DNA from: Pseudoalteromonas luteoviolacea
Lineage (GTDB): Bacteria > Pseudomonadota > Gammaproteobacteria > Enterobacterales > Alteromonadaceae
Direction of reading: 5' to 3'
DNA: 64,000 nt
NCBI RefSeq assembly: GCF_021654285.1
Contig: NZ_JAKFZS010000013.1
Location: 62,001 to 126,000 of the forward strand
Numbering within the stretch: position 1 is the first letter of the stretch; every line of letters starts with the position of its first letter. The notes beneath the pieces are model-generated. The model had not been told where the DNA came from. It saw nothing but the letters and a program-made list of their open reading frames with translations, and searched no databases. A program made the translations under genes and the position numbers. Shown here piece after piece: positions 51,421 through 60,734 of this stretch.

Positions 51421-52656
51421 TCAACGCATTTTATTTGCGTTTTTTTCTTCTATCCACTGAGACATATATTGTGTGCTGCGCAGTGTATGGTGTTTGAGCA
51501 TTTGCCCGAAGAAATTGTGCGTTCGATGAGGTGCAAGATTTTTTTGGAGTTCAGTGATTTGGTTTATTAAACGGGAACTTAACTCTTTTTTGTCATACCT
51601 GTTGTGTAGAATTTTAAGGCCATTATTTTGTGCTTGATGAAAGTCTTGTTGATTTGTGTATAGCGAGACAGCTGCCTCAATAAAGGCTTCATCACTGCTT
51701 GCTATTGCGCCATGCCAAGGTAAGTCACCATGCATGCCTTCTGCACCAACTTCAGTGGTAACACAGGGAGTTTGAGTTAACATGGCTTCCAAAAATTTCC
51801 CCTTAATACCTGCACCAAATCTGATAGGGGATAAACAGACGCGACTGTTTTTCATTACTTCTAATGCATCATCTGCCCAACCTTTGATTAAAAACCCAGT
51901 TTTAGGGTTGTTTAAATCCGTTGCTTTTTTAGGCGGGTAAGAACCATAAATATGTAATTGTGCGTCAGGTAGGCGCTTTTTAATTGCTGGCCAAAGCTTT
52001 TGCAAATAAAGTACAGAGTCCCAATTAGGCGCATGGCGAAAGTTACCAATGGTCATGAAGTGTTGGCGTTCTTCAAATGTTGGCAGCTCGCAAGGCAGTG
52101 AATTCAGATCGACTAAAAACGGTAGGTGGACCAAAAGTGCAGGGTTGATGTTAAAAGTTGATTGTAACAACTCATATTCATAGTCTGAGACGATGAGGGA
52201 TAAATCGCAGCGAAGTATTGCGGCTATTTCTCTTTTCGCCAACTCACTATCCAATAGAGAGTCTAGATGGAAATCAACTCCTGCTTTTACAGCGGCGTGT
52301 CTTGCACCTCTTAGGCATTGCAAGTCTTCAGTGTCCAAAATTTTGAGGGCTTGCGGCGCAAACTTATCAACGCGCCAGCCAAATTGCTCTTCCATCATAA
52401 AACGGTCAAACATGACGATATCAGGATCGAGCGTCTCGACATAGCTATCAAAACTACTGCAGTTGAGTGCAATTTGCTTACTGGATATGCCATAGTTTGA
52501 TAAATCAACCATATGGTCTGTTTGCTGTGCAGGGCTTGCAAATTCAACTTGCCAGCCTTGCGATGTAAAAAACTGAAGCAAAGAAAGCATATGCATGCCG
52601 GCAGCCGACGAGTTAGGCTCTGGCCATACATAGCCAATAACTAAAACTTTATTCAT
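51421..52656 (-). CDS. Glycosyltransferase, GT4/GT1-like
   Basis: The 411-residue protein has the GT-B layout. An N-terminal VIGYVWPEPNSSAAGMH glycine loop is followed by a second Rossmann half with FMTIGNFRHAPNWDSVLYL, LHIYGSYPPK, IKGWADDALEVMKNSRVCLSPIRFGAGIKGKFLEAM and VTTEVGAEGM. The E in the KFLEAM segment is the usual nucleotide-sugar contact. It starts exactly where the LacI gene stops (TAA then ATG), so it is translationally coupled to that regulator. The sugar donor and acceptor are not deducible; no other polysaccharide genes are nearby. Confidence 0.88.
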   Translation of the reverse strand: MNKVLVIGYVWPEPNSSAAGMHMLSLLQFFTSQGWQVEFASPAQQTDHMVDLSNYGISSKQIALNCSSFDSYVETLDPDIVMFDRFMMEEQFGWRVDKFAPQALKILDTEDLQCLRGARHAAVKAGVDFHLDSLLDSELAKREIAAILRCDLSLIVSDYEYELLQSTFNINPALLVHLPFLVDLNSLPCELPTFEERQHFMTIGNFRHAPNWDSVLYLQKLWPAIKKRLPDAQLHIYGSYPPKKATDLNNPKTGFLIKGWADDALEVMKNSRVCLSPIRFGAGIKGKFLEAMLTQTPCVTTEVGAEGMHGDLPWHGAIASSDEAFIEAAVSLYTNQQDFHQAQNNGLKILHNRYDKKELSSRLINQITELQKNLAPHRTHNFFGQMLKHHTLRSTQYMSQWIEEKNANKMR

Positions 52657-53670
52657 TTAAGAAGATGATTCTCGTATTTGTAAGGATATATCAACCAGTG
52701 TTCTGACTGGCGGTTGTGAATTGTTTAGGATCTCACTCAGTGCTTGGCAAGTTCTTTTACCGATGTCATTGGCGTCAATACGTACTGAAGAAAGGGCTGG
52801 GCGCATAAGGCGCGAATCAGCAAGATCATCAAAACCAATGACTTTTACATCTTTTCCAGGCACTAAGTCATGCTCTCGCATCGCTTCCATTACACCGTAA
52901 GCGATGACATCACTGAAGCAGACAACAGCTTGAATATCAGGCACTTGATTTATAATCTCGTGAAATGCGTCTCGGCCACCTTGGCGGTTGGTCGGCGCTT
53001 TAATTTCATATGACTTAATCGGTGAAGCATGTGCGGATATTGCTGAGCGAAAACCACTGACACGCTCATGATAATCTGATATATCGTCGGTACCACCTAA
53101 AAAGGCAAGAGAAGTCAGCCCTTTTTCTAGCAAATGCCCTGTGGCTAAATGGGTGCCTTTTTGGTTGTCGGGTAAAATACAAGGCGCATCAGCAAATTGT
53201 ATTTCACGCATGATATTGATGACAGGAAACCCAGTTGATACCAGTTGATTTACCCACTCTTTAGTCGTGCCAGGCGCTGGTACCATAACAAAAGCGGAGA
53301 CGTTATATTCTTTTAGTGTGTTGACCACTTGTTGCTGGCGTTTGAAGTCTTCACCAGTATTAACAAGCATCGGGACCATACCAAGAGCATAAATGTGCTT
53401 TTCTAAACCAACAGCAAGTTGTGCCGAGTAAGGGTTGGTTAAGTCATTGATAACTACAGCCACTAAATTAGAGCGTTTGCTGCGTAATGCCGCTGCATCT
53501 CGGTTGTAAACATAGCCAAGTTTCTCAATGGCTTTAAGTACTTTTTCTTTACTTTTGTCACTTACTTTGTCGGAGTGAGTTAATACGAGAGAAACAGTAG
53601 ATTTGGAAACTTGCGCTTCTTTGGCAACATCAAAAATTGTTATTTTTTCTGGTTTTTTGTCGTTGTTCAT
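52657..53670 (-). CDS. LacI-family transcriptional regulator
   Basis: The 337-residue protein has the LacI helix-turn-helix (ITIFDVAKEAQVSKSTVSLVLT, hinge ALRSKRSN) and a periplasmic-binding-type ligand domain (VVINDLTNPYSAQLAVGLE, VIGFDDLADSRLMRPALSSVRID). It should bind a sugar or related ligand in the cytoplasm. It is immediately followed, without a gap, by a glycosyltransferase gene, and is divergent from the S9-like pseudo-peptidase gene across 213 bases. No LacI-type operator palindrome was identified with confidence in that gap. Confidence 0.94.
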   Translation of the reverse strand: MNNDKKPEKITIFDVAKEAQVSKSTVSLVLTHSDKVSDKSKEKVLKAIEKLGYVYNRDAAALRSKRSNLVAVVINDLTNPYSAQLAVGLEKHIYALGMVPMLVNTGEDFKRQQQVVNTLKEYNVSAFVMVPAPGTTKEWVNQLVSTGFPVINIMREIQFADAPCILPDNQKGTHLATGHLLEKGLTSLAFLGGTDDISDYHERVSGFRSAISAHASPIKSYEIKAPTNRQGGRDAFHEIINQVPDIQAVVCFSDVIAYGVMEAMREHDLVPGKDVKVIGFDDLADSRLMRPALSSVRIDANDIGKRTCQALSEILNNSQPPVRTLVDISLQIRESSS

Positions 53671-53883
53671 AAGTGCCTGATCGCATACATTGTGCTGATG
53701 ACGGTTGCATAGTTTAAACCTATCAACTTCGACTCTGCAACTTACAATTCAATTGTGGTGCTTCTGTATAAAACAATAGTCTAAAAAACAGCTTTTTGAC
53801 TGTAAAATGTCTCTAAAATACTGCACTGGACCAAAAATAAAGATATGATGTCCCGTTGTGGCTATTTGACTAGGACTACATAA

Positions 53884-56361
53884 GTGATAATTATCAGGGC
53901 ATTAATTCTATTTGTTAGCGCATGTATGTTAAGCGGTATCGGGTACGCCGATGCATCTACCTACAAGCAACCCTCAGCAGAGATGGCTGAGTTGATACAA
54001 CATCATAGTGTTCCAGAAGCCCTAGTGAATTCACAAGGTAGTTGGATGGCATTACTTACTGAGCAAACAGAGGCCCATTCAAATACGTCAACGTCTAATC
54101 TTCTTGGTGTGCATTTCAATACAGCCACTAATTTGCATACTGATTTGCCAAGATATTCATCTTTGTCTTTTAAGCACATCGATACTGGTGCAGTGTTAAA
54201 TGTTACGGGCATTCCACAAGGGAATATTGTACACCCCACTTGGAGTGCAAATGGCCGATATCTCGCGTTTGTGCTTGAAACCATGACGAGTGCGCACCTG
54301 TGGATTTATGATATTAAGCGCCGTAAACCAAAAAGCTTATCGAGCTTTGCGCTGAACGGCTTCGCAATTAAAAAACCGTTTGAGTGGCTTGCTGATGGCT
54401 CAGGCTTGATTGCAAATATTAGAGTGAATCTGTCACACAACAAAGTTCTTCATGAAGTAACATCAGATATGGACACAGGGCCATTGGTCGTGACTTCAAC
54501 GGCCAAAATAGCAGAAGTAGATAACGAGGGATTCAGTGCAGCGAAGCAGTCTCAATTTATGCAGTTTGCACTAGGGCAGTTGTATAAAGTTCCTTTAAAT
54601 GGCAAAGCTGTGGCAATTGGGCAGCCAGCGTATTTTAGCGAGTTTAAGTCATCGCCAGACTCCACGAATTTAATCGTGGCCATGATAGATGTGCAAAATT
54701 TGTCAGATATGTCAGAACAAGATTTTGATAACCAAAGCTTCAGCGTTTGGCAGATCTGGGGTATGAGAGGCGTGCCCTTGTACGAGGTGTTTCGCCCAAA
54801 AAGCACACTCTCTGAGCAAGACATACTGGCTCAGCCATTTGTTGACTCGACACTTAAAAGAGGCTTTCAATGGCGTGCGGATAAAGGGGCTACGTTAGTT
54901 TGGGCACAGTCAGAGCCAGATGAAGACAATGAGAGCTTATACAGTATCTCAGCACCGTTTAGACGCGATCCTAGACTGTATGCAGACGTGGAAGGGCGCG
55001 TGTCTGAAATCATTTGGGGCGATAACCAACTGGCGCTTATGGTGATTGAATCTGATCAAGATAATAAATCCTACTATTCTTTTTCTCCTTTGACACCAGA
55101 ACGCGCGAAAGTCAGGTTAAGCTTGTTTGATGAGATGGGGTCAGGTGAACAGCGCGAACTTGTCATGACAAAAAATGAATTAGGCGTTCCAGTTGTTAAA
55201 GTGGCAGGTGGACGATATTTATTTTTAAAGGGCACAAAAAGGCAAGATGGTGTGGATGTACCTTACCTGGCAAGATTTGATGCTCGCGGCAATCTTATCA
55301 CGCCTATCTGGCAATCTAGCGCACCCTATTTTGAGCAGGTGATTGCTGTGTTGGCAGATGATGGTATGCAGTTTGTGACACGCAAAGAGTCCAAAGACAA
55401 TCCGACGAATTACTTTTCTCGGAATCTCACATTTGATGTTGTGGAGCAGCTAACAAAGCATGCCCATCCATATCCCAGCATGCAGCCGATCCGCAAAGAG
55501 GAAATGCAGTTTAAAGTGGGTGCCGGTAAAGTGATTAAAGGTGATTTTTATCTTCCTAATAGTTTTGACCCAAGCTTAGGGCGCATCCCATTGGTGATTT
55601 GGCTTAATAATGGTGAACAAAATAAAGCCAACCAAGAAATAGACTCGCCGTATTTATTTCCTGAGCTTAATGCAATGAATGGCGTCCCATTTGTTCATGA
55701 AGGCTATGCTGTTTTAAATTTAAAAAATATGCCTGTATTAAACGCAAAGCTACAGGGTCAGCAATTAGATAAACAACTGCGTGATGCTGCTAAAGTAGTC
55801 ATTGATACATTAGTATCACAAGGTATCGCTGATAAAAGTAAAATTGCTATCGGTGGCCATGGACTAGCAGCAACGAATGTCATGAAATTACTAACGCAAA
55901 CTGACATGTTCGTTACGGGTATTGCCAGAAGTGGCACATATAATCTAACACTAGCGCCATTTATGTTTGGTGATGAAGCGCAGAGTTTGTGGGCTCAGCA
56001 AGATAAGTATTTGGCAAACTCTCCATTGTATTTTGCTCAAAACATGAAAAGCTCTGTTTTATTGATGCATGGCTATCGAGATCGTCAAGTTGGCAGCTAT
56101 CCAGTGCAGTCAGAAAGAATGTTTAGTGCGTTGAACGATCTTGGAAAAACAGCAAGGCTTGTGTTGCTTCCCAACAGTGATCATACCTTTAGCGATGATA
56201 AAGATTTACTGCACATGCTATATGAGCAACAGCAGTGGTTGAAGCTGCATTTTGAACCTTTGCCAGAAGTTGAGGAGTTGGATCAGGTGCCTGAGGCGCT
56301 GCGTTTTGAATTACCCAGCGAGCAAGAAACTGAGTCTGAATACCCTTCACCTTGGGGTTAG
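53884..56361 (+). CDS. Secreted S9-family protein lacking the catalytic serine (putative pseudo-peptidase)
   Basis: The 825-residue protein has a signal peptide (to about residue 22), a long beta-propeller-like part (about 50-530) and an alpha/beta hydrolase part. The architecture matches the glutamyl-peptidase-like S9 group, in which the nucleophile lies in GGHSYGA. Here that segment is GGHGLAA, with G660 where serine should be. The other triad positions remain: D733 (HGYRDRQVG) and H767 (NSDHTF), and IARSGTYNLTLAPF is conserved. There is no frameshift or stop. It is therefore predicted to be catalytically dead or repurposed, perhaps for peptide or partner binding. It is divergent from the LacI-glycosyltransferase pair. 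Confidence 0.88.
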   Translation: MIIIRALILFVSACMLSGIGYADASTYKQPSAEMAELIQHHSVPEALVNSQGSWMALLTEQTEAHSNTSTSNLLGVHFNTATNLHTDLPRYSSLSFKHIDTGAVLNVTGIPQGNIVHPTWSANGRYLAFVLETMTSAHLWIYDIKRRKPKSLSSFALNGFAIKKPFEWLADGSGLIANIRVNLSHNKVLHEVTSDMDTGPLVVTSTAKIAEVDNEGFSAAKQSQFMQFALGQLYKVPLNGKAVAIGQPAYFSEFKSSPDSTNLIVAMIDVQNLSDMSEQDFDNQSFSVWQIWGMRGVPLYEVFRPKSTLSEQDILAQPFVDSTLKRGFQWRADKGATLVWAQSEPDEDNESLYSISAPFRRDPRLYADVEGRVSEIIWGDNQLALMVIESDQDNKSYYSFSPLTPERAKVRLSLFDEMGSGEQRELVMTKNELGVPVVKVAGGRYLFLKGTKRQDGVDVPYLARFDARGNLITPIWQSSAPYFEQVIAVLADDGMQFVTRKESKDNPTNYFSRNLTFDVVEQLTKHAHPYPSMQPIRKEEMQFKVGAGKVIKGDFYLPNSFDPSLGRIPLVIWLNNGEQNKANQEIDSPYLFPELNAMNGVPFVHEGYAVLNLKNMPVLNAKLQGQQLDKQLRDAAKVVIDTLVSQGIADKSKIAIGGHGLAATNVMKLLTQTDMFVTGIARSGTYNLTLAPFMFGDEAQSLWAQQDKYLANSPLYFAQNMKSSVLLMHGYRDRQVGSYPVQSERMFSALNDLGKTARLVLLPNSDHTFSDDKDLLHMLYEQQQWLKLHFEPLPEVEELDQVPEALRFELPSEQETESEYPSPWG

Positions 56362-56362
56362 C

Positions 56363-56383
56363 AAAAAGGCCCTGAATAGGGCC
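56363..56383 (-). terminator. Terminator of the RhtA-type exporter gene
   Basis: GGCCCT (56368-56373) pairs with AGGGCC (56378-56383). On the minus strand the stem is followed by TTTTTGC. It lies between convergent genes. Confidence 0.8.
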
Positions 56384-56397
56384 AACTGCAATTGATG

Positions 56398-57249
56398 TTA
56401 ATCCTCTTTGGTGGTTATCGAGCTGCCTAGTGATGCCCCGATAACTAAAAAGATGGCAACCCATTGCCTGAATGAAAGTAGCTCTCCCAAAATCAATAGC
56501 CCTGCCAATGCGGCGATAGCTGGCTCTAAGCTCATCATGATGCTAAACCCTTGTGCAGGCATGTTTCGTAGTGCCACCATTTCTAAACTGTAAGGCAAGG
56601 CGCTTGATAATATGCCAATGGCAAGCCCCAATGGGATCAGCGACCAATCCAGCAATGCACTTCCTTGAGAGATAACGCCATAGGGAACGACTGCAAATGC
56701 CGCGATACTCATTCCCAGAGCAACAGCCATCCCACCTGAGCTTTGGCCCCCTGTTTTTTTGCCAAAAATGATATACCCAGCCCAACATGCACCAGCGACA
56801 AGTGCAAGTAGAACGCCAATGGGGTCAAGACCATCGACTTCGTTCATATTTGGTAAAAGCAAAATGATACCTGCAATGGCCAGCAGTACCCACAAGTAGT
56901 CTCTTTTGCGTTTGGAAGAAAATAGCGCGACAGCAAGTGGCCCGGTAAACTCAAGTGCCACGCCAATTCCAAGGGGAATACGAGCAATAGCATAATAAAA
57001 GGTTAAGTTCATAATGCCGAGACATAGGCCATATAAAATAACAGGTCGCCAATTTTTCGGTAATTTCCGCCAAGGTTTAAAAATCAAGCATAGTATCAAT
57101 GCCGAAAAGCCTAGACGATATGCAGTGGTCCCTTCTGGTCCCACATGAGGAAAAAGTTGCTTTGCGATTGATGCGCCCGACTGAATAGTGATCATAGCGA
57201 GTAAAAGGCATGCAATTGCATATAAAAAGCGTTTATCAAAAAGTTGCAT
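56398..57249 (-). CDS. rhtA: EamA-family exporter, RhtA-like (threonine/homoserine efflux)
   Basis: The 283-residue protein has ten hydrophobic helices in two EamA repeats. RhtA-type segments include ITIQSGASIAKQLFPHVGPEGTTAYRL, FYYAIARIPLGIGVALEFTGPLAVAL and IGILSSALPYSLEMVALRNMPAQGFSIMMSLEPAIAALAGLLILGE. Predicted role: inner-membrane efflux of homoserine, threonine and related amino acids. It is a single gene with its own terminator. Confidence 0.9.
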   Translation of the reverse strand: MQLFDKRFLYAIACLLLAMITIQSGASIAKQLFPHVGPEGTTAYRLGFSALILCLIFKPWRKLPKNWRPVILYGLCLGIMNLTFYYAIARIPLGIGVALEFTGPLAVALFSSKRKRDYLWVLLAIAGIILLLPNMNEVDGLDPIGVLLALVAGACWAGYIIFGKKTGGQSSGGMAVALGMSIAAFAVVPYGVISQGSALLDWSLIPLGLAIGILSSALPYSLEMVALRNMPAQGFSIMMSLEPAIAALAGLLILGELLSFRQWVAIFLVIGASLGSSITTKED

Positions 57250-57421
57250 ATTTGACCTACCAATGTGAGAAGGGCGCTAGTCTAAAGGGTTACGGACTAT
57301 CTCTCAATCATTTTGTATACATTATTCTTTGGGTGAATAGGCTTTGAACTTTTATGTAATTTCAGTGTTTATATTGTTTTATTTAGGTGTCTTTGTTGTG
57401 TTTTTTGCGTGTCTAGAAAGG

Positions 57422-57437
57422 GCCGCATCACTGCGGC
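57422..57437 (-). terminator. Hairpin around the stop codon of the DUF2431 gene
   Basis: GCCGCA and TGCGGC pair with a 4-base loop. On the minus strand the TGA stop falls within the loop region and the stem is followed by CCTTTC. It may act as a weak terminator. Confidence 0.5.
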
Positions 57438-58210
57438 TGATTTAAAAATGCCTGCCATGCATCTTCATGTTTTGACATTTGCTTGTGTTTTTTTGAATTA
57501 AGGTGTGCTTGCCTATCTTGCTCTGTTAGGAATGGCCCAACACGACACATTGCACAATGAGATGGCTTGAGGTAATCGGGTTTCGTCAACGCTAAGCAAT
57601 CAAGATGTTTTGGTGACCAAAAATAACTGATCCCACGAGTATCTTTGACGTGTTTGTCTCTATCGACATTTCGGACCTTATATTCAGGGAATTGCTTGAT
57701 ATAAAACTCAGTTTGTCCGAGATAATCAATGTTTAGTCCTCTATGAAGCGTTTCCTCTAAATTCCATTCGCAATATGGCTTAACGTCTTTTGAAGTAATA
57801 ACACTGAGCATTGGTCCTGTTGGATCTAATGCCACTGATTGCGAGTAATTTAAGAAGTGCCTCAGCAGCCTTCTGTTCAAGGTATTGATACTTAGCGCAC
57901 TTTGCTTGAACGCTTCGTGAGATGAAAAAGCAGGAATAAGTGGAAATTGAAAGATAACAATATCAAATGTTTGTCCTGCCAACCGTGCCCAAGAAGCGCT
58001 ACTTGTTGCGTCAAACTCGGTCAGTACTTGAGTGTCGGTATTTCTCAGTTTATCCAGTGCATGGTTTTGGTATTTTGCGCGCAAATCACCTTCACTGTCG
58101 TAAATGCTTGCAACAATAAGCTTTGGGTTTAAGTATTTCTTGATTGAGTAGGAGAAGCTTAAATCCCCATCACCGACAGTTAAGATCCGCCAATTTGATT
58201 TTAATTGCAT
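57428..58210 (-). CDS. BMT5-like (DUF2431) methyltransferase-fold protein with C2H2 zinc finger
   Basis: The 260-residue protein opens with ILTVGDGDLSFSYSI, the glycine-rich AdoMet loop of the DUF2431/BMT5 group. IVASIYDSEGDL and FDIVIFQFPLIP are further family segments. In eukaryotes BMT5 methylates uridine N3 of large-subunit rRNA. The C-terminus carries C219-x2-C222-x13-H236-x5-H242, a zinc finger of the U1/jaz type associated with RNA binding. The combination suggests an RNA methyltransferase, but neither target nor activity is known. It has a separate promoter region from its neighbours. Confidence 0.82.
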   Translation of the reverse strand: MQLKSNWRILTVGDGDLSFSYSIKKYLNPKLIVASIYDSEGDLRAKYQNHALDKLRNTDTQVLTEFDATSSASWARLAGQTFDIVIFQFPLIPAFSSHEAFKQSALSINTLNRRLLRHFLNYSQSVALDPTGPMLSVITSKDVKPYCEWNLEETLHRGLNIDYLGQTEFYIKQFPEYKVRNVDRDKHVKDTRGISYFWSPKHLDCLALTKPDYLKPSHCAMCRVGPFLTEQDRQAHLNSKKHKQMSKHEDAWQAFLNQPQ

Positions 58211-58264
58211 GAGTAAACACTGACTATTTCAAAGTTGCGGATTATATCAAGATTTTTATCTCGA

Positions 58265-58285
58265 AGTCGCTAACTCTTAGCGACT
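58265..58285 (-). terminator. Hairpin after the chemoreceptor gene
   Basis: AGTCGCTAA (58265-58273) pairs perfectly with TTAGCGACT (58277-58285), 24 bases past the stop at 58310. The T tract is poor on the minus strand, so it is a probable but not certain terminator. Confidence 0.6.
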
Positions 58286-58309
58286 TTTAGAGGGGAATAC
58301 GTAAGCGCC

Positions 58310-59395
58310 TTAAACGTTTCTCAATTCATCAAGTAAATGCATCACGTCTACACTGGCTTGTTCCATTTTATTGAGTTGCTGCACAGCACCTTGTTTATCG
58401 CCGTTATTGAATTTTTTAATCGCCTCAACACCTGATCTGTGCACTTCTTTATGTGGGCTTTCCAAGCGTCTGTAGGCTGAGTTATCTGAATATTGTTTGG
58501 AACCATCTCCAGAAAACCATTTACCTAAACGACATGAAGTGTGATCTGCAAAGTCCGATACTGATTTATTGCTGCTGCCCATAATGACGGCATACACCTC
58601 ACTTTTCCACACTACATGGTCAAGCTTCACGGTTTGAATGAAAGTTTGCTGGGTGGCATTTGAAATGGTTGTTTTCATAGAACTGCAGCTATTGACGATA
58701 TGACCGTACTCATCATTCAAGTGTTCTATACTGTTAGACAGTGTTTTGTTCGATTCTTGAATGACAGAGACATCTTTCACCGTTAATTGTGTCGTATCTA
58801 TGATTTTAGTAACCAGATCAGACACTTCATTGGCGGATGCACTGGTGTTGTTTGCAAGCGCACGTACTTCATCAGCAACAACACTAAAGCCTCTACCTGC
58901 TTCGCCTGCACGAGCAGCTTCGATAGCAGCATTGAGCGCAAGTAGGTTTGTTTGATCTGAAATCTTGGATATTGTTGCCACAAAAGTATGAATGTTGTCG
59001 GCCATATGAGATAGTCCAGAAATATTATCCGTCATGCTAGACATATTATCTGATAACTGTCCCATTCCTGTCAGTATGTTAGAAAGTGACTTTTCAGATG
59101 TTTCAAATGATTGGTTGACCTGTGAAATAGCATTACTATCTTGCTCTATATTTTGAAAACTCTGCAAAACAGTTTCACGTATGCCTTCTATCTGACTCAT
59201 ACCAGATAAGGCGCATTGTAGGAGTTGGTTGTCTGTATTGTCATTTAACTGCTGCTGAGCTTCAATCAGCTCGGATTGTAATCGAGCATTTTCTTCACTC
59301 AGCCGTTCATTTTCCTGGCGTTGTTGCGCCAATTCTGTTTTTACTTGTGATAGCTCTGATTTCAGATCTGAGCTAGAAAATAAGTTGTTGAACAC
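58310..59395 (-). CDS. Soluble methyl-accepting chemotaxis protein with C-terminal CZB zinc domain
   Basis: The 361-residue protein has no transmembrane segment. It starts with a coiled coil (about 8-55), then the MCP signalling hairpin (about 90-245; tip [34 protein letters not shown]). The CZB domain follows: H260 (LDHVVWK), C288 (CRLGKW), H315 and H319 (SPHKEVH), the expected His3-Cys zinc site. CZB receptors sense zinc, pH or hypochlorous acid. The start is GTG 59395, with AAGGGGAT upstream. It is cytoplasmic and would feed a CheA-CheY system encoded elsewhere. The next gene upstream on the same strand is a diguanylate cyclase. Confidence 0.94.
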   Translation of the reverse strand: MFNNLFSSSDLKSELSQVKTELAQQRQENERLSEENARLQSELIEAQQQLNDNTDNQLLQCALSGMSQIEGIRETVLQSFQNIEQDSNAISQVNQSFETSEKSLSNILTGMGQLSDNMSSMTDNISGLSHMADNIHTFVATISKISDQTNLLALNAAIEAARAGEAGRGFSVVADEVRALANNTSASANEVSDLVTKIIDTTQLTVKDVSVIQESNKTLSNSIEHLNDEYGHIVNSCSSMKTTISNATQQTFIQTVKLDHVVWKSEVYAVIMGSSNKSVSDFADHTSCRLGKWFSGDGSKQYSDNSAYRRLESPHKEVHRSGVEAIKKFNNGDKQGAVQQLNKMEQASVDVMHLLDELRNV

Positions 59396-59598
59396 GATTC
59401 AATCCCCTTTGTAATGTGAGCGCACTGAGTATTTAGAAATTTGCAGCTTGGTTTTATTTTTTTAATGTGTATTCGCTGAGCCAGACACTGGCTAGCTTCA
59501 ACTATAAATAATTTTATAGCTGCTACTTTTTCAATGATAAATCAAAGGGTTTTATTTTGGAAAAGTTTTATTGCAAAAGCGCTATATTCACTCAAGCC

Positions 59599-60441
59599 TT
59601 AACTCACTCGCGGTTTTGACCGCACGGATTTAAGGTTTTTGTTGCTATACATGGAAGCATCCGCCAAGTGCAGTAGTTTGTCTGGCGCAACATCGGTGTC
59701 AGTTGCAGTAAATCCAATACTGATACCAACGCCATATTCAAATACTTCTTCGAGGAGCTTTTTACGAAGCTGTTCGTCATTTTCAGTGTCAAATGTACCA
59801 AACGCGACAAACTCGTCTCCACCAATTCTGAAGCAGTTATCTTCACCGAAAAGATCACTTAAAGATTTGGCCACTTTTTTTAAGATAAGATCCCCACAAC
59901 TGTGCCCAAATTTATCATTAGCACACTTAAAGTCATCGAGGTCGAAATAAAATAGCGTTTGATATTGCTCACAAAGGCTTTCAAATTGAGTGAAGCATGC
60001 ACGTCGATTGCCGATCTTTGTCAGTTCGTCATGGGTTGCGTCAAACTTAAGCTTTTCTTCCAGGCGCTTTCTTTGATGGATTTCTTTATTGAGCTGGGAG
60101 ATAGCTTCTCGCTGTCTAACTATCATGGTATAAAGCGAATAGCAGATAAGTAAAAAGCCAAATTGTTTTAAAGAGGTATCAAGCGCGATTACGGGTAAAA
60201 TATCTACAGCGATGAAATCATCCAGTAAATCAAGTAAAAGCCCTACACAGTATATAGACCAAGCAAATATCAAGATATTGTTTTTGAGGTGAGGCGCGGA
60301 GTAAACAATCATGGCAAACGCGATAGCGAACCAGAAGAGCTCTTCTATTGAGTCCAGTAGATCGCCTGGCTGTTCCATCATCCAGAGGTAGAATGTGACA
60401 ACAAACACCCCGATGAATCCGTAAAGCAGCTTTTGAATCAT
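59599..60441 (-). CDS. Membrane GGDEF diguanylate cyclase
   Basis: The 280-residue protein has four to five hydrophobic segments in its first 110 residues, a short coiled coil (about 112-132) and a GGDEF domain (about 132-280). The active-site loop is GGDEF at 207-211, with FDLDDFKCANDKFGHSCGD upstream. The usual RxxD inhibitory site is absent, since the Arg position is Phe (FGEDNCFR), so product inhibition is probably weak. It makes cyclic di-GMP. AGGAG precedes the ATG. The MCP gene lies 203 bases downstream on the same strand. Confidence 0.93.
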   Translation of the reverse strand: MIQKLLYGFIGVFVVTFYLWMMEQPGDLLDSIEELFWFAIAFAMIVYSAPHLKNNILIFAWSIYCVGLLLDLLDDFIAVDILPVIALDTSLKQFGFLLICYSLYTMIVRQREAISQLNKEIHQRKRLEEKLKFDATHDELTKIGNRRACFTQFESLCEQYQTLFYFDLDDFKCANDKFGHSCGDLILKKVAKSLSDLFGEDNCFRIGGDEFVAFGTFDTENDEQLRKKLLEEVFEYGVGISIGFTATDTDVAPDKLLHLADASMYSNKNLKSVRSKPRVS

Positions 60442-60734
60442 ATATGCACTCCTAACGCTCCCCTTTAACTTATAGCAGTTTTATTGTTGTTCTGCTTGTT
60501 TGAGAACTAATTTACCGTATTGATTCATATATTTGAATTGTTTAGTTGTAAATTATTCAATAAAAAATTCTTGCCGTTATAAGTTATGTACTTGATTTAG
60601 TGAAAGGGAGTATGTCGATACTTCTTTTATTATTCGAATATGTTAATCGATAACACCATAAACGTGTAGCAATTTTACATGTCGTTAAAGGAATAGTTAA
60701 AATATCGACGTGCCTTTTGTCAAAACAGTTTATT

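Noticed and set aside
53671..53883. LacI operator in the gap between the LacI gene and the pseudo-peptidase.
   Set aside because: No 14- to 18-base palindrome with a central CG was found.
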